NCBI GenBank assembly: GCA_007026445.1
Contig: VDMD01000006.1
Span: forward strand, 1 to 64,000
Origin: Schizophyllum amplum
Taxonomy: Eukaryota; Basidiomycota; Agaricomycetes; Agaricales; Schizophyllaceae
Direction of reading: 5' to 3'
DNA length: 64,000 bases
Shown: piece by piece, positions 20,870 to 33,281 of the stretch
Layout: every line of letters begins with the position of its first letter
Position numbering within the stretch: position 1 is the first letter of the stretch
Notes under the pieces: model-generated
The model's database searches: none
Told to the model about the DNA's origin: nothing
The model's input: the letters and a program-made list of their open reading frames with translations, nothing else
Made by a program: the position numbers and the translations under genes

Positions 20870-23609
20870 ATGTTCTGCTTCAGATTTGGTAGCAGCCGCC
20901 GTCGCCCTCAGGGCGCCGTCAAGCCTATGGCGCCCAGCCCGACACAGTCTCAGAGCGCTGTACCCCAGGCATCCGGCCCGACGGCGCTGTCGCGTATGCG
21001 CCTTGGGCCAGAGGAAACGGACCAGAATCCTTTGATGGTGCGTGGGCTGCACATATGCGCTTTACGCGACAACTGACACGTCGCGCAGATCCAATTCTTC
21101 ACCTGGGACGCGCTGCGCGACGACATGAGCTGGTGGCAGCACCTAGAGCAAGAACTCCCTGAATTGTCGCGTATGGGCTTCACGCAAGTCTGGATCCCTC
21201 CCCCAAACAAAGCCGCTGCCAAGGTGCGTTACGCTGGGCAGCTTACCCGATCGACTGACCGAGGCGGGCATGCAGACCGGTCGAGGATACGACGCGTATG
21301 ATCTTGTAAGCTATGTTCGTTCCCGCAGTACATAATCATTCATAGATCTTGCAGTGGGATTTGGGCGAGTTCGACCAGAAAGGCTCTGTGAACACACGCT
21401 GGGGCTCTAGAGAAGAGCTGCTGCGCGCCTGCGAGACATCTAAACGAGTCAAGGTCGACGTGATCATTGACGCTGTTTTGAATGTGACTTACCTCCTTCA
21501 CCACATGCGATGCATGCTTACGCATTTTCCCAGCACAAGCTCGGTGGTGATAGGGTAGAAACGTTTCCTGCAGTTCCCGTAGACCCGCAGAATCGTTTGA
21601 GGGACGCCGGCAAAGTTCGCGATATCGAGGTATAGGCGTCTTACAATGATGCTCAAGATGTCCGCTCATGATGAGTAGGGCTGGACCGCTTTTGACTTCC
21701 CTGGTAGAGGCGGAAAGGCGAGCATTCGATCAAGTACGCTTGGGATGGAATGCTGAACTTCTACCAGTACAGCCAGATGAAGTGGAATGAGCAGCACTTC
21801 TCCGGTAAGCAAGGCTGGCGTGAGGGTACGCGTTATCTGAGTCCCTTGAAGGTGTCGACTGGGACCACAAGACCAAGCAAAAGGCCATCTACCGCATAGC
21901 AGGCAAGGGTCACCGCGGCTGGAGTCGTAATGTCGATGCGGAGAACGGCAACTACGATTATCTGCTGGGGGTCGATGTATGGCGACTTCTTGGCACTCTG
22001 GGCACATGTCTAATCAGCCTTAGATTGATCACCGACATCCCGAGGTTCAGGAAGATCTGTTACACTGGGGGGATTGGATCTTGAAGGTATATTGCTGTTG
22101 TTTTGCGAGATTTACCTATGCTAATTGTCTAATGTATCAAGACCACCGGTGCAGCGGGCTTCCGGTTGGACGCTGTCAAGCACATGGACTACAAGTTTGT
22201 GCTTCAGTTCGTGAGTATGAGTATCCAACGCTCATACTCGAGGCTAACGCTTGATAAAGATATCTTCGACACGCCGCAACGCAGGTGACCCGCGTCTTTT
22301 CTGCGTCTGTGAGTTTTATTCTTGCGTAGCATCTGATCCCCGGGTTTTCGTGTGCGCAGGCGTCCTCCGTTATTCAAATAGTCTACTTCTTGTCTTTACA
22401 ATCCTTTGTCCTCGTGTCTGATCGCCCTCTTCAGCTGAATATTGGACGGGAAAGTGGGTGCGACACTTACGTTCAAGCGTAACATGCTCAACAAGACCGC
22501 TCATGTAGTGTCAAGTCTATCCTCCCCTACATCCGCGCCTTCAAAGGCGAGGTGCGTGCCTCGTGATTCTTCCGTGTCTGATGTTCGTAGACTGAGCCTT
22601 CTCCCTCGCTTTGCCCAGACCGCGTTCTTCGACGTCCCGCTGCACATGCATCTATGCGAAGCAAGTCGTCGGAGAGAGCGGTATGACCTGCGGGATATCT
22701 TGAGCGGCACACTTGCTAGGCTCCGGCCTGGCGACGCGGTGACGTTCGTTGATAATCACGAGTAAGCAACCTCTCTCATTCATGCGATATTGCGTATTCA
22801 CCCGTTCAGCACTGTAGGTCCATTGGTCGAGACTTGCCAATAATGCAGACCTGATGCGTGATTTCATAGGTGGAGGGCATGGATCTGGAGAGCTGGGTTT
22901 GTCCTGTTGCGCCCATAGTGTGTGACATTCCCGCTGACGTCACGCATAGGTCGAGGAGAACTTCAAGATTCAAGCATACGCTCTGATTCTGTTGCGACCC
23001 GAAGGATATCCGTGAGTGCCAGGCTTCCATCGATCGATATGGCCATATTTTCGCGTCGCAGTCCTCTTCGCCTTCTCGGCCATCGTCACCATCTTCTCGC
23101 GCTCACTCCGCTTCAGCTGTGTCTTCTACGGCGACCTGTATCCGAACGCGAAGTGTTACAACGCGAACACAGCGGCAAACCTGCGGCGGCTCATCGAGGC
23201 ACGTCGCATGTATGCGTATGGGCCGGTGCAGGACTACAACACGAGCAAGAACTGCGTCGGCTTCGTGCGAGGAGGCACCGCGAGGCGTCCGGGATGTGTA
23301 GTGCTACTCAGCAATAGGGATGAGTAAGTTACGCCTCACCCCTTCGTTGTTGGTTGCCGTCCGACGTTTGCTCACTCTGCTTCGCGTACCAGGTCAGGTC
23401 CCCTGCATACTATCCGCATGAACGTCGGTCCCGTAAGTGCATACAATGGGTTGGAGCCCGATGACTGACATCATATCCCGTAGGCGAAGGCCGGTACCGT
23501 GTATCGCAGCTACATGACGCAAGGCGGCGAAGTACAAATTGATGCTCAGGGCTGGGGCGAGTTCTCCTGCTTCGCGAACGCTGTTCAGGTATGGGTGCCA
23601 GCGGGGTGA
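20870..23609 (+). CDS. Alpha-amylase, GH13 (intracellular GH13_5 type), one apparent frameshift
   Basis: Hydrolyses alpha-1,4 links in starch, glycogen or maltooligosaccharides. The spliced product is about 600 residues. The start MFCFRFGSSRRR has no signal peptide, consistent with cytosolic fungal GH13_5 enzymes. Visible motifs: QFFTWDALRDDMSWW, MGFTQVWIPPPNKA, VDVIIDAVLNHK, nucleophile Asp in GFRLDAVKHMD (about 341), acid/base Glu in SEYWTG (about 371) and Asp in FVDNHE (about 436). Many short introns; SEYW is assembled across an intron at 22312-22435. One base is out of register at about 21700-21722: FDFPGRGGK reads in one frame and EHSIKYAWDGMLNF in another, with no plausible intron between. 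Everything after reads normally, so a sequence error or very recent mutation is likely. Convergent with a sugar transporter. Confidence 0.85.
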
Positions 23610-23840
23610 GTTCCAGTACACGGGCGAGTGATGCCTCGGGGATTTATTTATCGATGTAAGGTGGCATTCCTCATAATAGTTCGTAATTGTGCGAAGTAAA
23701 CACACAGGATACATGGGAGGGCAAGCTACAGACGTTATGTATGATACAGCCCCAAGTACTACTCGATAATTTTTGCTCCCTATACATCTCAACCTAATGT
23801 CAATGATACAAATACAATGTGCGCCACCAACGCCTAGTGA

Positions 23841-26580
23841 CTATATCGCCGTGAACTTGGAAACCGACCCATTCCAAGATGCCCGTCCGTCGAAGCTTTC
23901 CCGCAGTGCATCCTCGTTCAATGATGCAGCCGAGGCATAGTAACGCAGCGCCGATTCCAAGCCGAGCTCGGAGCTATTCCTCAGATCTCCGTGGTAGCTG
24001 AAAGGGTGCGGCGGGCGCTCCTCATACATGGGCGGCGAACTGCCTCGGTACGACCGGTAGTCCTCGTCCAATGGGTAGTCCTTTGAGCTCACGGAGCGGG
24101 CGATGCTGCGAATTTCAGCGGAGACATGGGTACCGACGAAAGGGCGTTCGGACGACTCGTTCGTTTCGGAGTCCCTAATTGTGTGGAGAGATGGGGGCTT
24201 GGACGCGAGGCGCTGCAGCGTTGCTGTGTGCTGCATGGTCATGGTGTGCGTCGCGGCCTCCTCGCCGAAGGCGGCGAGGTCACGTTGCTGCTCTTCACCG
24301 TCGAAGATGAGCGCAGTCTCCTCCAAAGTTTTGCCTGGGTAGAAAACATAAGATGGGAGTTGGTGGGGCCACGCGGCTGCTGCACACCTTTGGTCTCCAC
24401 GATATACACGAGAACGAAGATGAGCTCAAGTACTAGCCAACCGCAATATACGAGGTAGTAACGCCAGCCTAGCACATCGTCAGTTGCGCGCTTCGCCGAA
24501 TTGTGGATGTGATTTGTCACCAATTGCTTCGAGCGCCCAAGGGTTGACGAACTGGTTGAACGCCGTTGTGAGGAAGACAGTGAGGTTCTACAGGGCAGAG
24601 TTAGCATCTACGTGCCTTGTCCGAACCTCTGAGACCCACCATCACCGCAAAGCCTCTCGCGCGGATCTTGTACGGTAATATCTCCAGTGTATATGCGACC
24701 AGCATCGGCGTGTATGCCATGTCGTAGAAAAAATAGTACAGAAAGATCAGTGGGATGGTCGCTGACGTTTTATTAGCAAAAAAGTAAGTCGAAAGGAGAA
24801 AACAAACCTTTAGCGGCGACGGTGCTGTGAAAGGTGTTGAAAAGAGCGGTGGTCTGCGATAATATGAGACGGTCAAAATCGCCACCGAAGCCTGTAGATA
24901 CGTACGGTTGTCCAACTAGTGAAGCCTAAAAAGCTCGTCAAGATCCTAATTTGCCAGACACGGGTACAACGCACAAACAAGCATGCCAGCGGTCGAGACG
25001 ACAAAGAGCGTTCTTCGCCCGACCCAGTCGACGAGCATGGCGGCCGTGAAAGCGACGCACATATTGAAGACCTACTCTCGTTAGCCTGATAGATACGAGC
25101 GCGGTACTTCGACGCATCACCTGCAGGCCTCCATTTATTGCTGCCTTCGTCTCGGTGCTCCGAATTCCCACACCCTCGAGCACAAGGTTGATGTAGTAGG
25201 ATACTAGCCCGTTGCCACTACACGATCTTGTCAGTCACAAGTCTGCAGGTCCATCGTCCACATACCTCCACTGCGAGAAGACCGCAATGGCTATGATGAG
25301 GCGCATGCGCTTGCGGTTTCCCGGCGTTGAGAAAAGGGTCAACCACGACGTGATTCGGGTTGCCTCTTCCTCCATGCGGATGGCGTGGCGGATCTGGGCC
25401 AGCTCGAACACGACAAGTGGATCGTGTTCGTCGCCCGCATTCGCGTGGTACCTGGCCAGGATCTTGCTCGCCTTTCCCTCAAAGCCCTTTGCGACGAGAA
25501 AGCGCGGGCTTTCAGGTATGAACCTGAAATAGAGAGGTTGAGTGCCGGTAATCATAGGCTGGGTGCTCGGTCCTCACCAGATAAGGCAGACCTGCATGAG
25601 GGGCACGACACCCTGAACGAGAGTCGGGACACGCCAAGTCCATTGGCCTAGTGCTTTGCCGTACGACCCAAAACAAACCTTTAGCGGGAGGCGGGAAGCT
25701 GTCAGCATTATACGAACACGACTAGACGGCACCCTACCCAAGCTGCCAACATACTGCCGGCATACCAATTTGAATTGTATACAGACGTGATCTTCCCGCG
25801 CTGTGTAGAGACATGAGCATGGGGGCCCAACCATCGCCAGCTGCACGTACCTGTGTGGGGTACGCGAGCTCGATCAGAAGCAAAGGAGCGGCGTTCGTGC
25901 AGAAAGCAAGGCCGAAACCGACTGAAGACAGACGTAAGCACTTGTATGTCAATTAACAATTTTACTCACTGAGTAATCTTGCAGCAATGAAGAGCTCGAC
26001 CGTGCTCGCTGCGTATTGAAGGGCAACCCCGCCGAGCATGAGCGTCGAGCCGAGGAAGAGAGCTGCACGTCGTCCAAGATGATCGCTTGCTAATGGTGTG
26101 AAAGGGAGCGCCTAAGACAAGCTGTTGTCGGTAGACCGCGTTTGAGCAGCAGATTGGGTACGCACGGCGAGACCGCCAATGTTCTGCGCACAGTTGATGA
26201 TGCCTGTGTACCAGGATGAGTGAATGGTGGATTTCTCGTTTAACTAAGCTTCGCACCCAAGGTCACGCCTCTTGGGTTGTCGAAGTAGTTCTGCCAGTCA
26301 GGGAGAATCTGAAGCCCTGTTTGATACCTTCAGCACGCTGTTAGAAGACGCGGTGCAGAGTGCGCACCATTGATCAACGACGAATCCAATCCATTGACCG
26401 AGGCGGTGAGAAGAGGAAGGATGAGGCATAAATTCAGCATCAATATTCCTAGGAAATAGCCATCGTAAACATCGCGGGCAAGCAGCGTAGCGTGTACGCA
26501 CCCCTGTTCGTCCACCAGTATCCCCTGTGAATGAAGTCCACGATAGTCCATTCCGGAAGCGGACGGGCAGGAGGAGCCAT
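23841..26580 (-). CDS. MFS sugar transporter (lactose permease/hexose transporter type)
   Basis: A plasma-membrane importer of the major facilitator sugar-porter family, normally 12 helices and proton-coupled. Motifs: NGLDSSLINGLQ in helix 1, DHLGRRAALFLGS in loop 2-3, TNAAPLLLIELAYPTQRGK, PESPRFLVAKGFEGKA, QWSGNGLVSYYINLVL, VDWVGRRTLFV and LEILPYKIRARGFAV. The C-terminal cytoplasmic tail of about 160 residues is long, polar and serine-rich, ending VSKFTAI. The start at 26580 reads MAPPARPLPEWTIVDFIH; an upstream in-frame ATG gives a longer alternative. About ten introns. Its 3' end faces the amylase 3' end 230 bases away, so the pair may serve glucan breakdown and sugar uptake. The exact sugar cannot be read from sequence. 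Confidence 0.88.
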
Positions 26581-27849
26581 GCCGAGCGTGTCTGCGCGAA
26601 CGCGCACGCTGTCGAAAGGGGAGCGAAAGGAGCCAACGACCAAGCTTCGTTCCTAGTTCCTGCCATGGTCATATACCCCGTCTCCTGCCTATCCAGGGCA
26701 GATGGGGTAGTAGACGAATGTATAGCGAGCACTGCTCATCGAGATTGCAGGCAGGGTTACGTATGGGCGAAGAATAGCCGGTGGTCGGAGCGTCTCTTTC
26801 GTGCGGGCTTTCTTCGCATCTGGATCACGCACGCGCCGAGGGCGAGCGGTGCGGGCAGGATCACGGGTGCGAGCAACGGAATGAGTTCTTCCTACGCTTG
26901 ACCAGGTGACGGAGGCCCCGGGAGGGTACCTGTCGAGACTGTAGTCTGAGAACGCCAAGGACAAGCAGCGGAACACCGACTTATCGAATATGCTCGTCGG
27001 TAAATCAACCTTCGTTGGGACCCTTGTCGTTTCCGCCGCATTGGTCAAATATTGATCATGGCTACTTACAACGTACGACTCTGAAATTTCGTGTCAGCGC
27101 CAATGGCAGCATTACTCTGAAGAGACGGCGGGACGCACATGATATACTCCTCGACCGGTGCCAACCATCTGCGATGGCCGTCCAGCGAGCAACAGCGAGT
27201 GCGTTTGCGCATTCTCTGCCCCTTCAATAAGTCGCCTTTGCCCCGGGCCAATCACCCGGACTCGCGAATGTCCTGCATGGACTAAGTTATACAGACTCCG
27301 CACACTCGCCATATGTATCACGAGCACAACGAAGCGCTAATCATGGGGCAAGCTGATGACAGAGAAGGTGAGTCTCCTTCCTGTTGGTGTATCCTGTCGT
27401 CCACTCGGTGGCTGTCGGCGCATTGTCTCTTTTGGTCTCGGTCAAACCCACATCGCCTCTGAGAAAACCCTGTCGGGCGCTCCGCAATTCTATGACATGC
27501 AAGAGAGGCAGGTGGGACTCGAAAAGGAAGCCATGAGCTTTCTGGCAATGAGAGCTGAGCGCTGAGGGCATGTCGCTGCGCACGAAGCGAGAGCTACTTC
27601 ATCGAATTGGCAGGACGTGACTCGCGCGGCAAAGGCGCCGTGCGGGCCCGGAGCCGTCGCCAGACGCCGAAGTCACATGTTGATTGCTGGATTCGTTTTC
27701 GCGCCTGGGCAGGGTCAGCTCTAACTTCAACTTCAAAGCTTGCCAATGTTACTGGTCTCAACTGTTTATATGTACAGTATCATAATAGCTTGGGACCAGA
27801 TAATTGGCACGATGAATCGGATGGCCGCATATGATAGGCTACTTACCGT
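26581..27849. other. Unresolved stretch, possible exons on minus strand
   Basis: No confident gene. A minus-strand frame at 26689-27048 has a codon pattern that could be an exon (it includes VPTKVDLPTSIFDKS), and another lies at 27066-27251. They might be the 3' part of the gene starting at 28800, but I could not join them in a consistent frame. Confidence 0.3.
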
Positions 27850-28800
27850 AGTGAGGACGGCACATCCATAAACAAATGAGAGAACAATAATTGCTATACC
27901 TTGCCAAGGCCTGCCGCAGGACCTCATAGACACCCGTGCGTTCCACCCAAGGGATCCTGAGAGAGCCGCGGTTTTCTCCTCGCCAAAGGGGGTGAGTGTT
28001 TGACCGCGGAGGCGTGGATGGGTGGCGTCGGCGCACTGCGTCCAGTGCACGCAGGTCGCGAAGCGTCTCCAGCCCAGCGTTGCTCTGTGCCTTCCACAAC
28101 TGATGTGAGGCTGTAGGCAGAGGAAGGACGCATATACTGCGAGCGCACCGCAGAAGGGGGTTGGAAGGGGTCGGTTTCGTCATCGTCGGTAAGATGGAGG
28201 AAGGATTCATACTCGAAGACTCGAGTGGATGGCGTGAAGGATGAAGCGTATTGACTTTTTGTACGCGGTGCAGGAGACTCCGCGTAAAAGGAGTGTCGTT
28301 CGTCGGCAGAGAAAGGGTCTACGGCATGGAAGGGGTCGACGCTGAAGATTGTTTTAAGCACATCTTCTCAACGAAGCAACGACTCGAACTCACAATGCCA
28401 CGGACTTATCCCATGCTGCCTCGTCTCTCTTTGCGAGTACGACAGCAAACGCCGGCTCCGCCTGCGCACTCCTGAGAGACCAGCGACGGCGACGCTTCGC
28501 CACTGGCTTCCTCTCGCGTGGCGCCGAGAAGGCGATGGAGGACGACCGTATAACTTTGCCCAGCCTGACTGGCCGAACGACAACGGCGGGGTTGACGCGC
28601 GCAAGCTCCTCTTCGACATGGGACTTCTCCTCACGGCTACGCATGCGGCTAGTTGATGCCATACATGTATCTGCCGTCCCGTCTGGCTTTGAGTTTCGGG
28701 GTTGGGATGTGCGCTTCGAGATGGCGCGCACGCCCGACATGAAGAAGTCTGAGTATCCCACATGCATGGGCGCCCACGTAGCGAAGAGAGTCGGCGACAT
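27850..28800 (-). CDS. Uncharacterised protein, possibly membrane-anchored; 3' end unresolved
   Basis: An ATG at 28800 opens an exon of about 130 residues (MSPTLFATWAPMHVGYSD, then basic runs such as KPVAKRRRRWSLRS). A GTGAGT donor near 28392 and an acceptor CTTCAG join it in frame to a second exon reading DPFHAVDPFSADERHSFY and HLTDDDETDPFQPPSAVR. These two exons fit well. Further downstream one frame encodes a hydrophobic segment (GIAIIVLSFVYGCAVLTT, about 27840-27900), just before a GTAAGT donor. I recognise no family. The product looks largely disordered with a possible single membrane helix. The end given is only the limit of what I can follow. Confidence 0.4.
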
Positions 28801-29451
28801 ATAGGGACGGATGCACAGGAAGGGATAGCGGCGACAGTGCGTGGTGCGAACGAGAGGCGTGCTGGGGCAAGGCGGGATGAAGACCTGTCAATTATAAGAG
28901 ACCACGGCAGCAGTACACAGTTCCCGCTATCATTGGATAGGTTGCGATTCTTCTGTTTCGGGTAGCGTCAAACTGATAACGATATTGCGACTCAATGAAT
29001 TCAATAACTGTCTCCACCAGGTCTCCACTCCATTGAAAGGTCGGAATCGAGGCTCGATGCAGGAACGGCGTCATCCTCAAGCATGATAGGTCAATGCCAC
29101 TGACTGCACGTCCATAGGATGTTTCGCGCCCAGCGACCCCCCGACGTCCCGAGCATTCTAGGTTAGGCACGGGTTGTTGAAGCATGCATGGCCCCAGCGG
29201 GAAAGGCATTGTGCCGTACCGAGCAGCGCTCGCGGGAGACGATCATGGCGCAGATGGCCTGTCGTGATCGACAACTGAAGCTGTTGAAGCGCTTGATCAT
29301 GGCAATCCATGCCTAGCACAAGCTTTCAGAACGACATTTACTTACCTGCGGGCGTCCAGAATCTGCATCTCTCGTGATAGTGCTGATAGAGGTAGTTGGG
29401 TGATGTTGCAAGTTCCTCTGTGTAATCTCTGGTACGGGATATCGCTGTTGT
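28801..29451. other. No gene seen
   Basis: Short frames only on both strands; nothing supported. It may contain the 3' part of the uncertain minus-strand gene to its right. Confidence 0.3.
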
Positions 29452-30109
29452 TTACCTTGACCGGCTGTGTTGGGCGATAGGGGCTCTTCTCCGAGCAGTA
29501 GCGCTACTATCTGCGGTGATTCCGAGGTTGATTCCTGGTGATATCACGGTCAGACATCCGCCATTCTCCTGCGAGACAAGCGACACACGGAAGCACAATA
29601 CACACCGCCTGCGCTTTGCAGAGTCCGCAGCCTGTAGTTGGCCTATATCCTGTCCGAAGATGTCTGCGAGATATCTAGCGACGCTCGGTTGATAGTAATA
29701 ATTAGTGGACGTCGAGGTCGGGCGCATCATGGCCCCGTATCTGTACAGCGCATTCTCAACATCCTCTGACAGGAACTGGGATACGGGGAAGCCTGCATCA
29801 TTCATCATGTTGTTATTTTTGCACATCGCGGAGGCAGCATGAGAGGGAAGCGTTTTCGGAAGAGTCGAAGAAAGAGACAAGATGAGCTGGGTGACAGTCA
29901 CATGTCACGGGAATTCATTGTTCTCAGTCAAGGTAAATAAAAGTCAACCAGCTCCAATAAGTACTTGCCGATGGCAGTGACATCGTGGGCTCTGCATCAG
30001 ACCGCTGTAGTCTCCGCCTTCTCACCTTCGAAGCATCATCATATCTCCCTAGTTTATCAAGCGCGCTGCAGACGTCTTCGAGCTTAGCGACTCGAAAAAA
30101 GACCGCCAT
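29452..30109 (-). CDS. Uncharacterised small protein, uncertain model
   Basis: An ATG at 30109 begins a short exon (FFRVAKLEDVCSALDKLGRYDDASK), which can be spliced in frame to a second exon at about 29452-29880 (LILSLSSTLPKTLPSHAA, FLSEDVENALYRYGAMM, VARYLADIFGQDIGQLQ). The first exon resembles one half of a TPR helix pair, as in large Agaricomycete TPR proteins, but a single partial repeat proves little. It may be a fragment of such a gene. No catalytic motif was seen. Confidence 0.3.
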
Positions 30110-30400
30110 ACTAATAGCAAGAACGCATCCATGGAATGCGGCTCAGGATTTATCGTAGTCTACTCAATTACCACACCGATAAGTAGGAAGCTCAGGAGGG
30201 AGACCGCATCCTACACGTAGAATATGCCAAACACCCGTCAGATGAATACATGGACGGTTTCGAGTCAAGCGAAGAAAGCTAGCTGCACCGCGAGACTGGG
30301 GTATACACACGAAGGGTGGCGATAGCGCATAAATTTCGCGCGAGGGGGCGGTCGACTTAGCTTTGATGCCACTTGTCGGTGCGACGTTCGTTGACTCGCA

Positions 30401-32752
30401 CTAGAAGGGTGAGGACCGCACACCCCATCCCAGCACCTCAAACATCATAGGGATCATCTCGCAAGCAAGGATGGCAATTCCCGCATAGACGGCGAACTGG
30501 GCAAACATCTCAGCCATCGAGCACACGGCATCGCAGATTCCCTATCCTCACCTTCGTCAAGACATCCGCATCGTAGTGCTTCAGCCGCTGCACCATCGTC
30601 TCCTCCTCTCTCGGGCTCGGCGTGCCGGGGCGTGACGGAAGTGGAGTGTTGTTCGCCTTCTCCGTCGTCACGCCACCTCCCTGGCGCAACTTCATCTCGC
30701 TCTCACCTAGTCGCCGCGCGACAGCGTGCCCGCTCACTCCGCTCCCGACGCCGCCGACCTCCATTCCCGCCATGCCGGGTAAGTCGATGACACTCGGAAT
30801 GGCGTGCAGCCGGAAGCCGCCGCGCTCGTCGACAAACTCGCTCGGAACGTTCTTGTAATCAGTCGCCGGCGTGTAGAAACGGCGATTGGGAAGGTCGAAT
30901 AGTTTGGAGAGCAATCTGGAGTCATGTCAGAAAACTCTTTCATGTACCGGAAACAAGGCAGGGCGACAGGCAGATCTGATCATTTGCCACAATTCGCGTC
31001 CCATAGGGCAGCTAACTTACCTGAACACCGGGGGCAAGATTATGTGAAGCGCACTTTTCGCGAACAGACGCCAGGCAAAGATAATCACGATGCCCACGGT
31101 CATCTTCAAGACAGCCATGCCCCACCACACGGAGACATCCACCAAAGTGCGTGGTTCCTGCATCCAACCTGCGAGCGGATCTTCCAAAGCCATGGTGGCA
31201 TTATACACCCAACCAGAGCCAGGCATGAGCACTCGGCTTGGAGCTGTGGTTGACAGCCAGTCAGTATATCATCCTTGATATTTAGGATAAGAGAGGCAAC
31301 ACTCACTGCCAGAGGACATGCCTATGGCTTGAAGCCCAAAGTATGCCATCCCCCAACGGCCGACAAGGGCGCCGACGACGACACTGCCGATCGCGATAGC
31401 GTCCTCGAAGCACGGACAGTCATCAACAGGTTCCGGATGCTGGTTTATTGCCAGAAGACACACTACGTTATCGTCAGGTCAGGATGGCGAGATGCAGGAG
31501 AAAGCGCCACGTACGAGGAATGATGATGAAGGGAACTTCCACACCGCCGGTATGTACCCAACGCTCCAATAGCCCACCAACATCAGCGCCTCGAAGAAGG
31601 GCTAGCTGGCCATCTACAGGTGCGACGATGGTACTGAAGAACGCAGACACCAGACCCGGAAGCGCCGCATACGCTGTAGCAAGCGAGGACACCACCACAG
31701 ACGGCATAGGCAAAGAGAAGCCATCCCAAGAGGTCTCAAACCACCATAGCCATACCCCTGCACATCTCGCATTAGCGATGGTCAACGACCGAAACCTGCA
31801 GAGCGACTGACCGACTGCCACGCCCGCCGCACAGTCAGTGAAGCAGTGCATCGCCGTGTAGAGACGGCCAAAGACGATGGAGAAGGCGTAGACGGTCAGA
31901 AGCGCCGTGCACGCCATATACGCAATGTCGCCGAGCACATCGTCTGCCACAAGCCCGTGCACGATGACGTAGAACCAAAGCGCGATAGAAACACTGTTCG
32001 CGCTGTGTGTTGAGGGGAAGCCGTACTCGAGATGGTGGGTACCGATTGTGAGGCGCTGAACTGGTGGGGCGAAGGGACGCGGGGAGCACACAAGATCCTG
32101 CGACGTAGAGATACGATAATTAGCGAGACGGTTACAACATGGGTGCAGTGCATGATCATGAGCAAGGGGGGCAGAGGAAGAAGTCCAGAGTGTCTGTCGC
32201 GCGACTGCGGGCAGTCATAAAATACGCAAAGCAGAGATGTGACGAGGTATGCAAGGCATGGGCAGGTATGGATGGACGGCACAGCACATACCTTGATGTA
32301 GCTCGTAAGATACACACCAAGCGAGACGACGAGGCAAAGACTCCGCCCAAGTCGGTCATTCCCGAAAAAGAAGAACGTAGGCAAGAGGATGGTGAAGAAC
32401 GTATGTGTCCCCAGCGCGGAGGTGTAGAGGAAATACGAGTCCAGTAATGGCGAGCGGATGCGCGCCTGCGTTGAGTGTCATGGCGTAGCGGAGTAATTTG
32501 CGAGGTCAAGAGTGACGGCGAGGTTGTACCAAAGGGCGAGTTGGATGATCAGCCAGGCGCGCAAGGGAAGGGACCTGATGGACGCACCTGCATCCGGGCT
32601 ATGATCTTCGACTCTACTTCCACCGCCTTGAGCACCCTCCTGCGGATGGTTGCGCGCCAAGGGGACAGTGTAGCTTCGTATATGTCCTCTGCGACCATCA
32701 AGGGGGTCGAACGCCCATCGCGGTGCTCCTTCTCGTTGCCTAAGCCGTTCAT
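30401..32752 (-). CDS. PAP2-family long-chain-base/sphingosine-1-phosphate phosphatase (Lcb3-like)
   Basis: Removes phosphate from phosphorylated sphingoid bases in the ER membrane, feeding them back to ceramide synthesis. The product begins MNGLGNEKEHRDG and reaches RIRSPLLDSYFLYTSALG after one intron. The three PAP2 signatures are present: KDLVCSPRP (joined across an intron), PSTHSAN and a GRLYTAMHCFTD segment with catalytic His and Asp. Several hydrophobic helices surround them. A long soluble insert near the C-terminus (PSVIDLPGMAGMEVGG, then Pro/Thr-rich) is followed by a last helix MFAQFAVYAGIAILACE and the end at 30401. About eight introns. The order of motifs and the SALGTHTFF stretch favour Lcb3/Ysr3 homologues over diacylglycerol-pyrophosphate phosphatases. 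Confidence 0.82.
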
Positions 32753-33281
32753 GGCGCCTACGTCGCGTAGTCGTCAAGGGTAGGAGGAGGGCGGATGTGT
32801 GTCCCCAGCAGGGCAATACAGGTTCAAATTACAGAGAGTGTACGGCGTAGAGTGCGGGGAAAAAAGGCGTGTCGTCCGTTCATTCACACCATAAGCAGAC
32901 CCGGAGATGTGAGCGGAAAGGATAAACGCCAAAAACCAGAACCGGTTGAACGACATGCGGAGATCACCGAGCTCTTGGCGTGGGAAGAACATACACGTGG
33001 TTCATGTTCACGGGAGTCTTTTATCAAGACTTATAGTCAGTCCTAGTCCTAGTCAAGGCTCACAATCAGTCAAGTTGTCTGGCAGCTTGTAAGGGGTGTA
33101 GAAGGGAAACAGAGCAAAGAAGAACCGTAACATTATGCGGTTGTGAAACTCGCAATGCAAGTCATGGTGAGTGAACGGACACTGAGTATGGTGAGTGTCA
33201 AATGTGGCAAAAGTGCAGAAAGCGGGGCGAGCGGGCCAGAACAGAGAGCATCATCATGTCTAAGAGCTTCAGAATCATACG
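32753..33281. other. Intergenic, no gene seen
   Basis: 529 bases between two minus-strand genes: upstream region of the phosphatase and 3' flank of the Ecm11-like gene. No coding exon supported. Confidence 0.4.
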
